A stretch of 64,000 bases of DNA from Polyangiaceae bacterium (GTDB lineage Bacteria; Myxococcota_A; Polyangia; Polyangiales; Polyangiaceae): contig JABTUA010000001.1 of the NCBI GenBank assembly GCA_015075635.1, positions 744,001-808,000 of the forward strand, written 5' to 3'. Numbering within the stretch: the stretch's first letter is position 1; every line of letters starts with the position of its first letter. The translations under genes and the position numbers were made by a program. Of the stretch, positions 43,181-51,745 are shown piece after piece. The notes under the pieces were generated by a model. It saw only the letters and a list, made by a program, of their open reading frames with translations. It had not been told where the DNA came from and did not search any database.

Positions 43181-43582
43181 TCAGTCCGAACCCAACGCGT
43201 CCGGATCAGCGTCCAGCTCGGCATCCTCGTCGCCGGAGTCTTCGCCCGAGTCCTCCCCGGCATCCTCCCCGGCGTCGGTCTCCCCGTCCGCGGCATCGTC
43301 AACGTCCGGGCCGGCATCCACGACCCCCGCGAAGCCGCCTCCACCCGCTGCACCGCCCGTGGCCATACCGCCGAAGCCACCCGACGCGCTGCCCGCAGCA
43401 CCACCGGCGCCGCCGCCGCCCGCGTCCTTCGCGCCCGCGCCGCCGAAGCTCATGCCGCCGCCGGTGCCTCCCTCTTCACCGCTCGGCACCTCGGGCTGAG
43501 GGTTCAGATCGCAGGCCGCGAAGCCGCTCAGGCCCAGCGCAACGATTGAGACGAATCGCCGGAGGCGCATTCCGAGAAGCAT
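43181..43582 (-). CDS. paralogous CDLNPQPEVPS lipoprotein
   Basis: A 133-aa lipoprotein. Signal ALGLSGFAAC, mature start CDLNPQPEVPS (identical over 11 residues to the 42584-43048 product), Gly/Ala linker (GGTGGGMSFGG), and an acidic tail (DAGPDVDDAADGE, DAGEDAGEDSGEDSGDED). The two genes are tandem copies with about 130 bp between. ATG 43582 has GGGGAA about 8 nt before it. Confidence 0.75.
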   Translation of the reverse strand: MLLGMRLRRFVSIVALGLSGFAACDLNPQPEVPSGEEGGTGGGMSFGGAGAKDAGGGGAGGAAGSASGGFGGMATGGAAGGGGFAGVVDAGPDVDDAADGETDAGEDAGEDSGEDSGDEDAELDADPDALGSD

Positions 43583-43604
43583 CTTAGCAATTCCCCTGCC
43601 AGGA

Positions 43605-44435
43605 CTATCCCCTGGATCGCTGCGCGGCGCGAGCCGACTCGATCAGAGCCAGCGCGGCGTTCGGGTCGGCGCGCGAGAGGTCCCCGGCGACGCGGCTCAG
43701 CTCGGCGCCGAGCTCCGCGAGGGCGGAGGCGATCTCGTCGGCGTTGGTGACCAGGATGTCGCGCCAGACCGCTGGGTTCCCGCCCGCGACGCGCGTTGCG
43801 CCGGCAAATCCGGGCCCCTCGGCAGCCCCAGCACGACGCCGCTCGGACAGCACGACCAGCGCGCTGGCCAGGAGCTGCGGGACGTGACTGGTCAGCGCCA
43901 CCGCGCGGTCGTGCTCCGCCGCGCTCATCGTCACCGGCGTGGCGCCCAGTGCGCGGACGAATGCCTCGACCCGTGCGAAGGCGTCGGCATCGGCGGCCTC
44001 CGGACACAGGATCCAGCGTTGGCCCTCGAACAGATCCGCCCGCGCTGCGTCCGCGCCGCCGCTCGGGCCGCCCGCGAGCGGGTGCCCCGGGACGAAGCGC
44101 CCGCGCCGCACCGAGCTCTCGGCGCTCGCGACGATGGCGCGCTTGGTCGAGCCGCAGTCGGTGACCAGCCGCGCGTGAGCGAGCGCGCGCCCGAGCTCCG
44201 CTTCGATCGCCGAGACGGGCGCCGCGAGCACGGCCAGATCCGCGGCGGCGAGCGCGCGCTCCACCGCCGGCCCGTCGGAGGCGTCCACGCGCTCGTCCGA
44301 GAGTGCGCGCACGCTCGCGGAGGCGAGCACCGCGCTCGCGTCCACCGCGACGACCCGTGCGCCCGGCCTCCGGGCCCGAGAGGCGGCGGCTATCGAGCCA
44401 CCGATCAGCCCGAAGCCGACGACACAGAGCTTCAT
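43605..44435 (-). CDS. tyrA: prephenate/arogenate dehydrogenase
   Basis: A 276-aa NAD(P)-dependent dehydrogenase: Rossmann VVGFGLIGGSIAAA, DCGSTKRAIV, PGHPLAGG with the active-site His, and EHDRAVALTSHVPQLLASAL. This is the standard TyrA layout without chorismate mutase or ACT domain. It makes tyrosine precursor. Its ATG overlaps the stop of the DAHP synthase-like gene (ATGA), so both are made together. Confidence 0.9.
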   Translation of the reverse strand: MKLCVVGFGLIGGSIAAASRARRPGARVVAVDASAVLASASVRALSDERVDASDGPAVERALAAADLAVLAAPVSAIEAELGRALAHARLVTDCGSTKRAIVASAESSVRRGRFVPGHPLAGGPSGGADAARADLFEGQRWILCPEAADADAFARVEAFVRALGATPVTMSAAEHDRAVALTSHVPQLLASALVVLSERRRAGAAEGPGFAGATRVAGGNPAVWRDILVTNADEIASALAELGAELSRVAGDLSRADPNAALALIESARAAQRSRG

Positions 44436-45310
44436 CGCCGCACGGCGGCGCCGATGGCGCGGAGCCGCTCGGCGAGCTCGACCGCGTCGCCCCAACGCAG
44501 CGTGGCGGGCACCGGGCTCGGCATCTCCTCGCGTCCGACCCAGACCCGGAGGATTACCCCGTCGGCCCCGGCGCCGATGGCCGCGCAGGCAACGGCCGTG
44601 GAGTAGCGGGTGCGCTGCGCGATGCTGGCAACGTCGACCACGATGGGCAAATGCGTGCGGATCTTAGCGCGCGCGATGGCCGCGACCTCCAGCGTGCGAG
44701 CGCCGTTCGGGTACTCGCCGCCGGCCTCGAGCAAGACCACGCTCGCCTCGCGGCGCTCGAGCTCGCGCTCCGCCGCGCCGATCCACTTGTTCGCGCCCCA
44801 GCTCGGTCCTCGCTCCACGAACTTCACCTGGCTGGGCGTCGCGGCGCGCACCCTGAGCGGCAGACAGGTCAGCGAGCCGACGCTCTCCGGCACCACGCGC
44901 GCCCGAGACACGGCCGCGTCGAACGGACGCCCCGCAGCCACCTCGTAGCCGAGCTCGCTGGATGTCGGACCGTGCTCGTCGTCGCCGTTCTCACCGCCGA
45001 GGCCGATCGGCTCGATGGCGACCCACGGCCGCTCTCCGCCGATGATGCCCCAGGGACCCTCGACCACCGTCGCGGCCTCGCGGAAGCGGCGCGACGCCAG
45101 ACGGAAGGGCTCGCTGACGCGCACAACGTCCGCGACCCACTCCAGATCCTTGGCGACGGCGACGTGCTGCTCGGTGACGTCCCCGACGACGCCGAGCAAC
45201 GTTCTCGTTTGCCCGCTGGAGCGGTGAACGTCGAAACCGGCGCCGACGAGATACGCGATGACGGCCTCGACGGCCGCATCCGGCGCGTTCGACTCCATGA
45301 CGACGACCAT
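44432..45310 (-). CDS. DAHP synthase homologue lacking the metal site
   Basis: A 292-aa protein with the ferredoxin-like N-terminal domain of type I-beta DAHP synthase (VVVMESNAPDAAVEAVIAYL, VVGDV, PFRLASRRF) and a shortened barrel. Motifs that carry the metal ligands are gone. The GPCSxES region reads WVAIEPIG (no Cys). The HxTG part reads DVASIAQ (His replaced by Ile230). The E-V-H part reads RVWVGR (Glu replaced by Arg255). The SDG part reads VPATL. KPRTSPYSF is absent. It still has the THLPIVVDV strand. It is probably non-catalytic and may control or stabilise tyrA or the true DAHP synthase. Confidence 0.75.
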   Translation of the reverse strand: MVVVMESNAPDAAVEAVIAYLVGAGFDVHRSSGQTRTLLGVVGDVTEQHVAVAKDLEWVADVVRVSEPFRLASRRFREAATVVEGPWGIIGGERPWVAIEPIGLGGENGDDEHGPTSSELGYEVAAGRPFDAAVSRARVVPESVGSLTCLPLRVRAATPSQVKFVERGPSWGANKWIGAAERELERREASVVLLEAGGEYPNGARTLEVAAIARAKIRTHLPIVVDVASIAQRTRYSTAVACAAIGAGADGVILRVWVGREEMPSPVPATLRWGDAVELAERLRAIGAAVRR

Positions 45311-45414
45311 GGACGAGCCAGCGTAGCAAATCGCGGCGCGCGGCGAAGCCAGCTAAATGCGCCTCTCCCCTTGGCCTGGGCCGAACCTGGACGCTATGGT
45401 TCGGGGGGCCTTTG

Positions 45415-47034
45415 GTGAACGGCGAAAGTAACGGGCGGATGGCCATGCCGAGCCAGCCGGACGACCTGATCGGCAGGGTCGTCGCGGGGCGCTATCGCGT
45501 CCTCGGCCGGCTGGGGCAGGGCGGGATGGGCACGGTCTACCTGGCCGAGCACGAGGCCATCGAGAAGAAGGTCGCCCTCAAGGTGCTCCGCGCCGAGTAC
45601 TCGGCCAAGCCCGACCTGGTCGAGCGCTTCCAGCGCGAGGCCATCAGCGCGTCGCGCATCAAGCACCCGAACGTGCTCGACGTCTTCGACTTCGGGCAGC
45701 TCGACAACGGCTGCTTCTTCCTGGCGATGGAGTTCCTGGAGGGGCGCGACCTGGCCGACGAGCTCGAGTCCTCCCGCGTGCTCACGCCCGAGCACGCGCT
45801 GCGCGTCGTGCTTCAGGTCTGCAAGGCGCTGGCGGTCGCCCACGGCAAGGGCGTGGTGCACCGGGACCTGAAGCCCGAGAACGTGTTCTTGCAGCTGACC
45901 GCCGACGGCGAGGAGACGGTGAAGATCGTCGACTTCGGCATCGCGCAGCTGCGCTCGAAGGAGGAGGCCGCCGCCAACGAGACCTCCCGCCGCAGGCTCA
46001 CGCGCACCGGGATGATCTTCGGCACACCAGAGTACATGTCGCCGGAGCAAGCGGCGGGCCGCCACGCCGATCTACGCGTCGACATCTACGCGACGGGGAT
46101 CATTCTGTACGAGATGCTCACCGGCGCGGTGCCCTTCACCGGCGACACCTTCTTCGCCGTGCTGAACTCCCACATGACCGACCCGTTGCCGCCGATGCGC
46201 GCGCTCTGCCCCGACGTGACCGTGTCGGCAGAGCTCGAAGGCGTGATCGCCAAAGCGCTGGCAAAGAAGCCCGAAGAACGCTTCCAGTCGATGCGGGAGC
46301 TGGCCGCGGCCTTGATGACCACGCCGGAGGCCGCCACGCTCGATCCGTTGGCGCGCAAGAGCGCGATCCCCGGCGTGTCGCTGGCGGATTACGATCGCGC
46401 GCGCCAGACCTCGGAGTCCGAGATCAGCGCCGAGGCGAAAGTCCACCCGCTGATCTCGCGCGTCGATCGCGGGGACGGGCCGGCCGCTCGCGCCGACACG
46501 CTTCCGGTGGGGCTGACCCGCGCCGAAGCGCCGGAGCGACCAGCGGGCAAAGGTGTGTGGATCGCGCTCGGGCTGATCGTGCTGGCGGGTGGAGCCGTGG
46601 CGACGCTGAAGCTCCTGCCGGCCCCGAGGACTACGGCCTCGGTCGAGCTCCAAGCGACCACGCCGCTGCCCAGCACCATCGTGGAGCCGATGCAGCCGGC
46701 GGAGCTGATCGCGCCGATCCCCTCCGCGGTGGCAGCGCCCGCGGGCAGCGTGCGCCTGAACGTGGTCAGCGAGCCAGAAGGCGCAGTGATCCTGAAGGGC
46801 GGCTTCCAGGTCTGCGACAAGGCGCCCTGCGAGGTGCTGGCCGCGAAGAACGAGAGCCTCTCGCTCGAGGCGAAGAAGGACAAGCTGCGCGGCACCGCGA
46901 AGGTGTTGGCACAGAGCGACCAGACCGTGACCATCAAGCTCACCGCGCCTGGTAACGGCAAGCGCGCGCAGCCCTGCTATCAAGAAGTGATCGAAGGCGA
47001 GCTCAAGGTGATGAAGCCCGTGCCCTGCAAGTGA
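45415..47034 (+). CDS. Ser/Thr protein kinase with membrane anchor (Pkn type)
   Basis: A 539-aa kinase: GRLGQGGMGTVYLAEHE, ALKVL (Lys), VVHRDLKPENVFL, KIVDFGIAQL, GTPEYMSPEQAAGRHADLRVDIYATG, all canonical and complete. The kinase domain ends near residue 290, followed by a linker, a transmembrane helix (GVWIALGLIVLAGGAVATLKLL) and a periplasmic tail that has a PEGA-like region (SVRLNVVSEPEGAVILKGG). I chose GTG 45415, with a GGGGGG 6 nt before it; ATG 45439 would be a shorter start. The stop overlaps the methyltransferase GTG. Confidence 0.93.
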   Translation: MNGESNGRMAMPSQPDDLIGRVVAGRYRVLGRLGQGGMGTVYLAEHEAIEKKVALKVLRAEYSAKPDLVERFQREAISASRIKHPNVLDVFDFGQLDNGCFFLAMEFLEGRDLADELESSRVLTPEHALRVVLQVCKALAVAHGKGVVHRDLKPENVFLQLTADGEETVKIVDFGIAQLRSKEEAAANETSRRRLTRTGMIFGTPEYMSPEQAAGRHADLRVDIYATGIILYEMLTGAVPFTGDTFFAVLNSHMTDPLPPMRALCPDVTVSAELEGVIAKALAKKPEERFQSMRELAAALMTTPEAATLDPLARKSAIPGVSLADYDRARQTSESEISAEAKVHPLISRVDRGDGPAARADTLPVGLTRAEAPERPAGKGVWIALGLIVLAGGAVATLKLLPAPRTTASVELQATTPLPSTIVEPMQPAELIAPIPSAVAAPAGSVRLNVVSEPEGAVILKGGFQVCDKAPCEVLAAKNESLSLEAKKDKLRGTAKVLAQSDQTVTIKLTAPGNGKRAQPCYQEVIEGELKVMKPVPCK

Positions 47035-48239
47035 AGAGCCGCGAGCGATTCACCTTCCGGGGCAACCTGCGCGACAGCCGCCACGGTTGGCTCCGGCTCA
47101 CGCCCGCCTACTCGCTGCACCTGGTGCGAGCCCTCGCGGCCGAGCGAAAGCGCGCGGAGTTGCCGGTGCTCGACCCATTCTGCGGCACCGGCACGACGCT
47201 CTTGGCCTGCGCGGAGCTCGGTGTGCCCTGCGACACGGTCGAGCTGAATCCCTTCCTGGTCTGGCTCGCGAAGGCCAAGGTCGCGCGTTACGACGCCGAC
47301 GCGCTCCGCGACGCCGCGAGCGCAGTCGCGGCGGCCAGGGAGAGCGCTCGCCGCGCCCGTGCCGAGGCCGGGTGGACACCGCCGCTCCACAACATCGAGC
47401 GCTGGTGGAGCCGAGCGACCTTGGACGCGCTGTCGCGGGCTTGGGCGACGCTCGAGGCCGCGCCGCTCGGCGCGCGCAGCCGCGACCTGTGCCGGTTGGC
47501 CTTCTGCCGCACGCTGGTGGGCGTCTCGAGCGCGAGCTTCCGCCATCAGTCGATGTCCTTCGCGGAGCTGCGGGTGGAGCGCGCGGCCGAGGCCCGCGCG
47601 AAGGTGGCGAGCTCCCTCGGCGCGAGCTTCGCTTCGGTGTCGCAGGCCGCCGCCTTGGACCTGCCGCGCACCGCCCGGCACGTGATTCAGGCGGACTCGC
47701 GCGCCGTGGAACGAGCCCTGGGCGAGCGGCGCTTCGGCACCGTGATCACCTCGCCGCCCTACGCCAACCGCATGTCGTACATCCGCGAGCTCCGGCCCTA
47801 CATGTACTGGCTCGGCTACCTGAGCGACGGCAAGAGCGCCGGGGAGCTCGACTGGCGAGCCATCGGCGGCACCTGGGGCGCGGCGACCAGCAACCTCTCG
47901 CGCTGGCAGGCGCCAGACGGAGCCGGCTCGGCCTACCGCGGGCTGGCGCGCCTGGTGAGTCGAATCGCCCGGCGCAGCGACGTCCTCTCGCGCTACGTCG
48001 AGCGCTACGCGCTGGACATGGCGGCGCACCTCGCCAGCTTGCGACGCGTGGTCGCCGACGGCGGCAGCATCCACTACGTGGTCGGCAACTCGAAGTTCTT
48101 CGACGTGGTGGTGCCCATCGAGGAGATCCTGGCCGCCGAGATGCGCGCCGCTGGCTTCTCGCGCCCGCGAGTCGAGCGCCTGCGCAAGCGCACCAGCAAG
48201 CCCGAGCTCTTCGAGTTCGCGGTCAGCGCGTGGGGCTAG
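47031..48239 (+). CDS. orphan DNA methyltransferase (N4/N6 amino type)
   Basis: A 402-aa protein with motif I DPFCGTG (D48-G54) and motif IV S241-P-P-Y in TSPPYANRMSYIRELRPYMYWLGY. Motif order I then IV, with the region between as possible target recognition, fits alpha-type amino methyltransferases. No restriction gene lies next to it. It could methylate DNA or, as a related fold, tRNA (TRM11-like). GTGA overlap with the Ser/Thr kinase gene upstream, so both are made from one mRNA. Confidence 0.75.
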   Translation: MKSRERFTFRGNLRDSRHGWLRLTPAYSLHLVRALAAERKRAELPVLDPFCGTGTTLLACAELGVPCDTVELNPFLVWLAKAKVARYDADALRDAASAVAAARESARRARAEAGWTPPLHNIERWWSRATLDALSRAWATLEAAPLGARSRDLCRLAFCRTLVGVSSASFRHQSMSFAELRVERAAEARAKVASSLGASFASVSQAAALDLPRTARHVIQADSRAVERALGERRFGTVITSPPYANRMSYIRELRPYMYWLGYLSDGKSAGELDWRAIGGTWGAATSNLSRWQAPDGAGSAYRGLARLVSRIARRSDVLSRYVERYALDMAAHLASLRRVVADGGSIHYVVGNSKFFDVVVPIEEILAAEMRAAGFSRPRVERLRKRTSKPELFEFAVSAWG

Positions 48240-48253
48240 CCAACTCGAGCGCA

Positions 48254-48790
48254 TCACGACCGGTGCACCAGCGCGAGGCTCGCTGCCCAGGATGGGACCC
48301 CGTAGGCGTCACCGCTCAGCGCGAGCTCGATGCTCGTGGCGCTGCCCCCGACTCGCAGGAAGTCCCAGCCGGCGTAGCCAGCGAGCGAGAGCCCCAATCC
48401 GGACATGGCTTTGGCGTCCGTGGCCCGGTGCACCGTGATCACGCAAAGACCCGGTGAGAACCCGGCATGAACGCGCCCCAGCAGCCAGTCCGTACGGTAT
48501 CGAAAGGCCCAGATCTGGGTGGTCAAGCCGTACTCGGTGCGCCCGAAGAAGGGCTCGATCGAGAAGAAGTCCGCGCCGCGTTCGCCCCAACGCCCGACGG
48601 AGAGGCCGAGGTCCACGCCGTACACCGGAATATCCAACAGCTGGCGATAGGTTGCTCCTGCGCGCACTGCAAAGTGACCGCCCACGACCTCTCGCGTCGC
48701 TGGCGGTTCTCCCGACTCCTGCGCGACGGCCGCACGCTCCGAGCAAGTGAGCGCGAAGACGAGCGCTGCGACGTCAGCGATGGTCCTCAT
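48254..48790 (-). CDS. exported beta-rich protein
   Basis: A 178-aa protein with a signal (VAALVFALTCSERAAVAQE) and a pattern of strands (GHFAVRAGATYRQLLDIPVYGVDLGLSVG, GLSLAGYAGWDFLRVGG) that looks like a small outer-membrane barrel. It starts by ATGA overlap with the Cys-rich gene. Function unknown. Resembles the 28605-29171 product in length and general look. Confidence 0.6.
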   Translation of the reverse strand: MRTIADVAALVFALTCSERAAVAQESGEPPATREVVGGHFAVRAGATYRQLLDIPVYGVDLGLSVGRWGERGADFFSIEPFFGRTEYGLTTQIWAFRYRTDWLLGRVHAGFSPGLCVITVHRATDAKAMSGLGLSLAGYAGWDFLRVGGSATSIELALSGDAYGVPSWAASLALVHRS

Positions 48791-49125
48791 CGGCAGCCCT
48801 CGATGGACTGGGCCTCGGGGCCATACAGACTGGGCTCACACCAGCCGCGACTTCGCACCCCGTCGCAGTCGAGCTTCCGGATGCAGCGGGCCGCGTCGGG
48901 TGAGAGGACGGGCCGGGCCGGTTCCCCGCCGCAACCTTCCTCGTACTCGCACTCGAGCTGACCGACGTCGAGATTGCGACAGCAGTCTTGGAGGTGCGCC
49001 GCGGCTTCCTCGCACTCGAGCTCGTCTTCGCGCAAGCCGAATCCACGGCTCGTTCCGAAGCCGACCACCAGCGCCAGGAGCAGGGCGCCCAGGGTGCTCG
49101 TCCGCGATTCGCTTGGTCTGGCCAT
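48787..49125 (-). CDS. small Cys-rich exported protein
   Basis: A 112-aa protein with an N-terminal membrane/signal segment (LGALLLALVVGFGTSRGFG) and ten Cys in the rest. These include C-x8-C-C in CEEAAAHLQDCC, CEYEEGC and CIRKLDC. Disulphides likely form in the envelope. ATG 49125 is chosen; the longer frame starts with TTG only. ATGA overlap with the barrel-like gene downstream. Confidence 0.6.
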   Translation of the reverse strand: MARPSESRTSTLGALLLALVVGFGTSRGFGLREDELECEEAAAHLQDCCRNLDVGQLECEYEEGCGGEPARPVLSPDAARCIRKLDCDGVRSRGWCEPSLYGPEAQSIEGCR

Positions 49126-49238
49126 CCAGGACGCGCCACCAAGCAGCGGCCGTGCCAAGCAGTCGAAAGGCCATGCTTCGAACAGTCACGTCGCGGTCGG
49201 TGTGTCGGCGAGCGCACACCTGGGGTGAGTCCCGCTCA

Positions 49239-49856
49239 CTACGCCGCGTTCGCGAGCAGGCCGAAGGCCGCCACGCCGAAGCGCCGGAGCTCGCGCCGGA
49301 GCTCGTTCGCGCGACCGGGCGTGCCGGAGAGCGCGGCGAGAAGCTCGGCGCACCAGCTGTCGAGGGTCTGCTCGCAGCCCGAGAGATCTTCGGACACCCC
49401 GTTCAGCACCGCGCGCCAGGCGCGCGCCGTCTCGAGGCCCGGCTCACTCATCACCACGCCGGCAGCAGAAGGGGCGGCGTGGCCGCTCGCGATCAGCGCC
49501 TGCCCGAGCGCTTCTCCGACCTCGACGACCTGTCCCTCCACGAAGCTCGGCAAGAGCGCTGCCGCCCGGGTGGCTCCGGCACCCAGCGCCACGCGACAAA
49601 GGAGCGAGATCAGCTGCGCGAACGCATCGGGGACCGGCTCGGGCACGCTGACCGGAGTCGGCTCGGCCGGACGTGGCGGCCGGGCGATGGCCCGCGGCCA
49701 GCCGGTCGGCGTCATCGGCACCCAGACCGCGCCCTCGTGCAGTGCGGGGTTGTCGTTCGGCAGCTCCGAGCACCAGGCAGTGAACGCACTCACGCCCGGC
49801 ATTTCAGGCCCGGCCGGTGCGCTCGGCCAACAATCCGGGGGCGCGCGAGCGCCCAT
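49239..49856 (-). CDS. protein of unknown function
   Basis: A 205-aa protein without signal peptide. The first third is Pro-rich. It has an alpha-helical C-terminal part (AFAQLISLLCRVALGAGATRAAALLPSF, AWRAVLNGVSEDLSGCEQTLDSWCAELLAAL). I do not recognise a family. ATG 49856 gives a divergent start only 26 bp from the lipoprotein gene to the right; ATG 49802 is an alternative. Confidence 0.5.
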   Translation of the reverse strand: MGARAPPDCWPSAPAGPEMPGVSAFTAWCSELPNDNPALHEGAVWVPMTPTGWPRAIARPPRPAEPTPVSVPEPVPDAFAQLISLLCRVALGAGATRAAALLPSFVEGQVVEVGEALGQALIASGHAAPSAAGVVMSEPGLETARAWRAVLNGVSEDLSGCEQTLDSWCAELLAALSGTPGRANELRRELRRFGVAAFGLLANAA

Positions 49857-49882
49857 CGTCGAGCCACGCTATTCTGGGGGCC
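49857..49882. promoter_or_regulatory. 26-bp divergent promoter region with overlapping -10 hexamers
   Basis: TATTCT (49870-49875, + strand) ends 7 nt before the ATG at 49883. TAGCGT (49871-49866, - strand) ends 9 nt before the ATG at 49856. The two hexamers share two bases. Any -35 elements would lie inside the opposite gene. Confidence 0.45.
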
Positions 49883-50413
49883 ATGCGCAGTGTCTTGCTC
49901 CTCCTCGCCGTGAGCGCCTTCGGCTGCTCCGCGAACCCGCCCCCTCGCTGGCAAGAAGGTGGCGCGCCCATCGTCATCGCCCCGGCCCGCTGGGATCGCC
50001 CCGACGACGACTCGATCCAGATCCACGCCGACGGCAAAGTCACCGAGGACGGCGACCTGCTCTTCGTGCTCGACCGAGCTGGACGCGTCGTGGACAAGGA
50101 CTACGAGCCCGTCGCCATCCTGATGCCCGACGGACACGTCGGCGGACCGGACAACGTGCTGCTCGGCCGGGTCGGCCACGCCAACGCCGCCCCGCCGGGC
50201 TCCGCCGCGGCCTGGCTCGCGGTGATGCCGAACGGGCAGGTCGTGCGCTTCGACGACGAAGGCGATCGGCACGACGCCGGCGTCTGGTACGGCTGCGAAG
50301 GGCCGCAAAAGCGCACCTGCACGCTGGTCACCCACGTGCTCTGGGTGCGCAACTACATGAGGAACTCCCGCGGCGGCGTGTCGGTCGGCGTGGGCGTGAT
50401 GATGACGCCCTGA
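49883..50413 (+). CDS. lipoprotein of unknown function
   Basis: A 176-aa lipoprotein: signal LLLLAVSAFGC (lipobox A-F-G-C), then a beta-rich soluble domain with repeated DG turns (IHADGKVTEDGDLLF, LMPDGHVGGPDNVL, VMPNGQVVRFDDEGD). No enzyme motif seen. It lies just before serS on the same strand (27 nt). Confidence 0.7.
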   Translation: MRSVLLLLAVSAFGCSANPPPRWQEGGAPIVIAPARWDRPDDDSIQIHADGKVTEDGDLLFVLDRAGRVVDKDYEPVAILMPDGHVGGPDNVLLGRVGHANAAPPGSAAAWLAVMPNGQVVRFDDEGDRHDAGVWYGCEGPQKRTCTLVTHVLWVRNYMRNSRGGVSVGVGVMMTP

Positions 50414-50440
50414 CCAGAGTTCGCTAGAACTCCGGCCACC

Positions 50441-51745
50441 ATGCTGGACGGTCGCTGGGTCGCGGATCACTTGGACGAGGCACGTGCGGGACTCACGCGC
50501 CGCTCCGCGGAGACGGGCCAGCTGCTCGACGACGCCGGACCCCTCTTTTTGCGCCGGCGCGAGCTGATCGGCAAGACCGAGAGCTTGCAGGCGCGCCGCA
50601 ACGCCGCCAACGAGGAGATGAGCAAGCTCGCCAAGGGCGGCGACAAGACCGCCTTCGCCGCGCGCCGCGACGAGCTGAAGGAGCTGTCGGCCGAGATCAA
50701 GAGCCTGGAAGAGCAGCTCGGCGCCGTCGAGCGCGAGGTCGAGGAGAAGCTCCTCGCGATCCCGAACCTGCCCCACGCCTCGACGCCCGACGGCACCGGC
50801 TCCGACGACAACCCCGTGCGGCGCACCTGGGGCGAGAAACCCAGCTTCGACTTCGACCCCAAGCCCCACTGGGACGTCGGCGCAGCGCTCGGCATCCTGG
50901 ACTTCGAGCGCGCCTCGAAGCTCAGCGGAGCCCGCTTCAGCGTGCTCTGGGGCGCCGGCGCTCGTCTCGAGCGTGCGCTGGTCGCGTTCATGCTCGACCT
51001 GCACACCCGCGAGCACGGCTACACCGAGGTGTATCCGCCGTTCCTGGTCAAAGGCGCCGCGCTCCGCGGCACCGGTCAGCTACCGAAGTTCGAGGCGGAC
51101 CTGTTCAAGACCTTCCGCAACGATCCCGAAGATCCCGACGCGCTCTACTTGATCCCGACCGCCGAGGTCCCGGTCACCAACCTGCACGCCGACGAGATCC
51201 TGGACGGCGCGAAGCTGCCGCTCGGGTACACGGCCTACACGCCGTGCTTCCGCAGCGAGGCCGGCTCCTACGGCAAGGACGTGCGCGGGCTCATCCGCCA
51301 GCACCAGTTCGACAAGGTCGAGGTGGTGCGCTTCGTCGCGCCGGAGCAGGGCGAAGCGGAGCTCGAGCTCTTGACCGGACACGCCGAGGCCGTGCTCCAG
51401 CGCCTGGGCCTGCACTATCGCGTGGTGTCGCTGTGCACGGGCGACCTGGGCTTCAGCTCCACGAAGACCTACGACCTCGAGGTCTGGTTGCCCTCGCAGA
51501 ACGCCTACCGCGAGATCTCGAGCTGTTCCTGGTTCACCGACTACCAGGCGCGCCGAGCCAAGATCCGCTACCGCGCCGAGCCGAAAGGCAAGGCGCGCTT
51601 CGTGCACACGCTGAACGGCTCGGGGCTGGCCGTGGGTCGCACGCTGGTGGCCATCCTCGAACAGTTCCAGCAGAAGGACGGCAGCGTGATCATCCCGGAG
51701 GCGCTGCGCGCCTTCATGGGGACGGATCGGCTCACGCCGAGCTAG
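50441..51745 (+). CDS. serS: seryl-tRNA synthetase
   Basis: A 434-aa class II synthetase: N-terminal coiled coil of residues 25-105 (tRNA arm), then motif 1 and the catalytic core. The core carries [40 protein letters not shown] (motif 2), [18 protein letters not shown] and [18 protein letters not shown] (motif 3). Charges tRNA-Ser and, with SelA where present, tRNA-Sec. It ends in a CTAG shared with the convergent rnr gene. Confidence 0.96.
   Translation: MLDGRWVADHLDEARAGLTRRSAETGQLLDDAGPLFLRRRELIGKTESLQARRNAANEEMSKLAKGGDKTAFAARRDELKELSAEIKSLEEQLGAVEREVEEKLLAIPNLPHASTPDGTGSDDNPVRRTWGEKPSFDFDPKPHWDVGAALGILDFERASKLSGARFSVLWGAGARLERALVAFMLDLHTREHGYTEVYPPFLVKGAALRGTGQLPKFEADLFKTFRNDPEDPDALYLIPTAEVPVTNLHADEILDGAKLPLGYTAYTPCFRSEAGSYGKDVRGLIRQHQFDKVEVVRFVAPEQGEAELELLTGHAEAVLQRLGLHYRVVSLCTGDLGFSSTKTYDLEVWLPSQNAYREISSCSWFTDYQARRAKIRYRAEPKGKARFVHTLNGSGLAVGRTLVAILEQFQQKDGSVIIPEALRAFMGTDRLTPS

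Noticed and set aside
47031-48239. Methyltransferase as part of a restriction-modification system.
   Set aside because: No nuclease, specificity or Vsr-type gene lies beside it.
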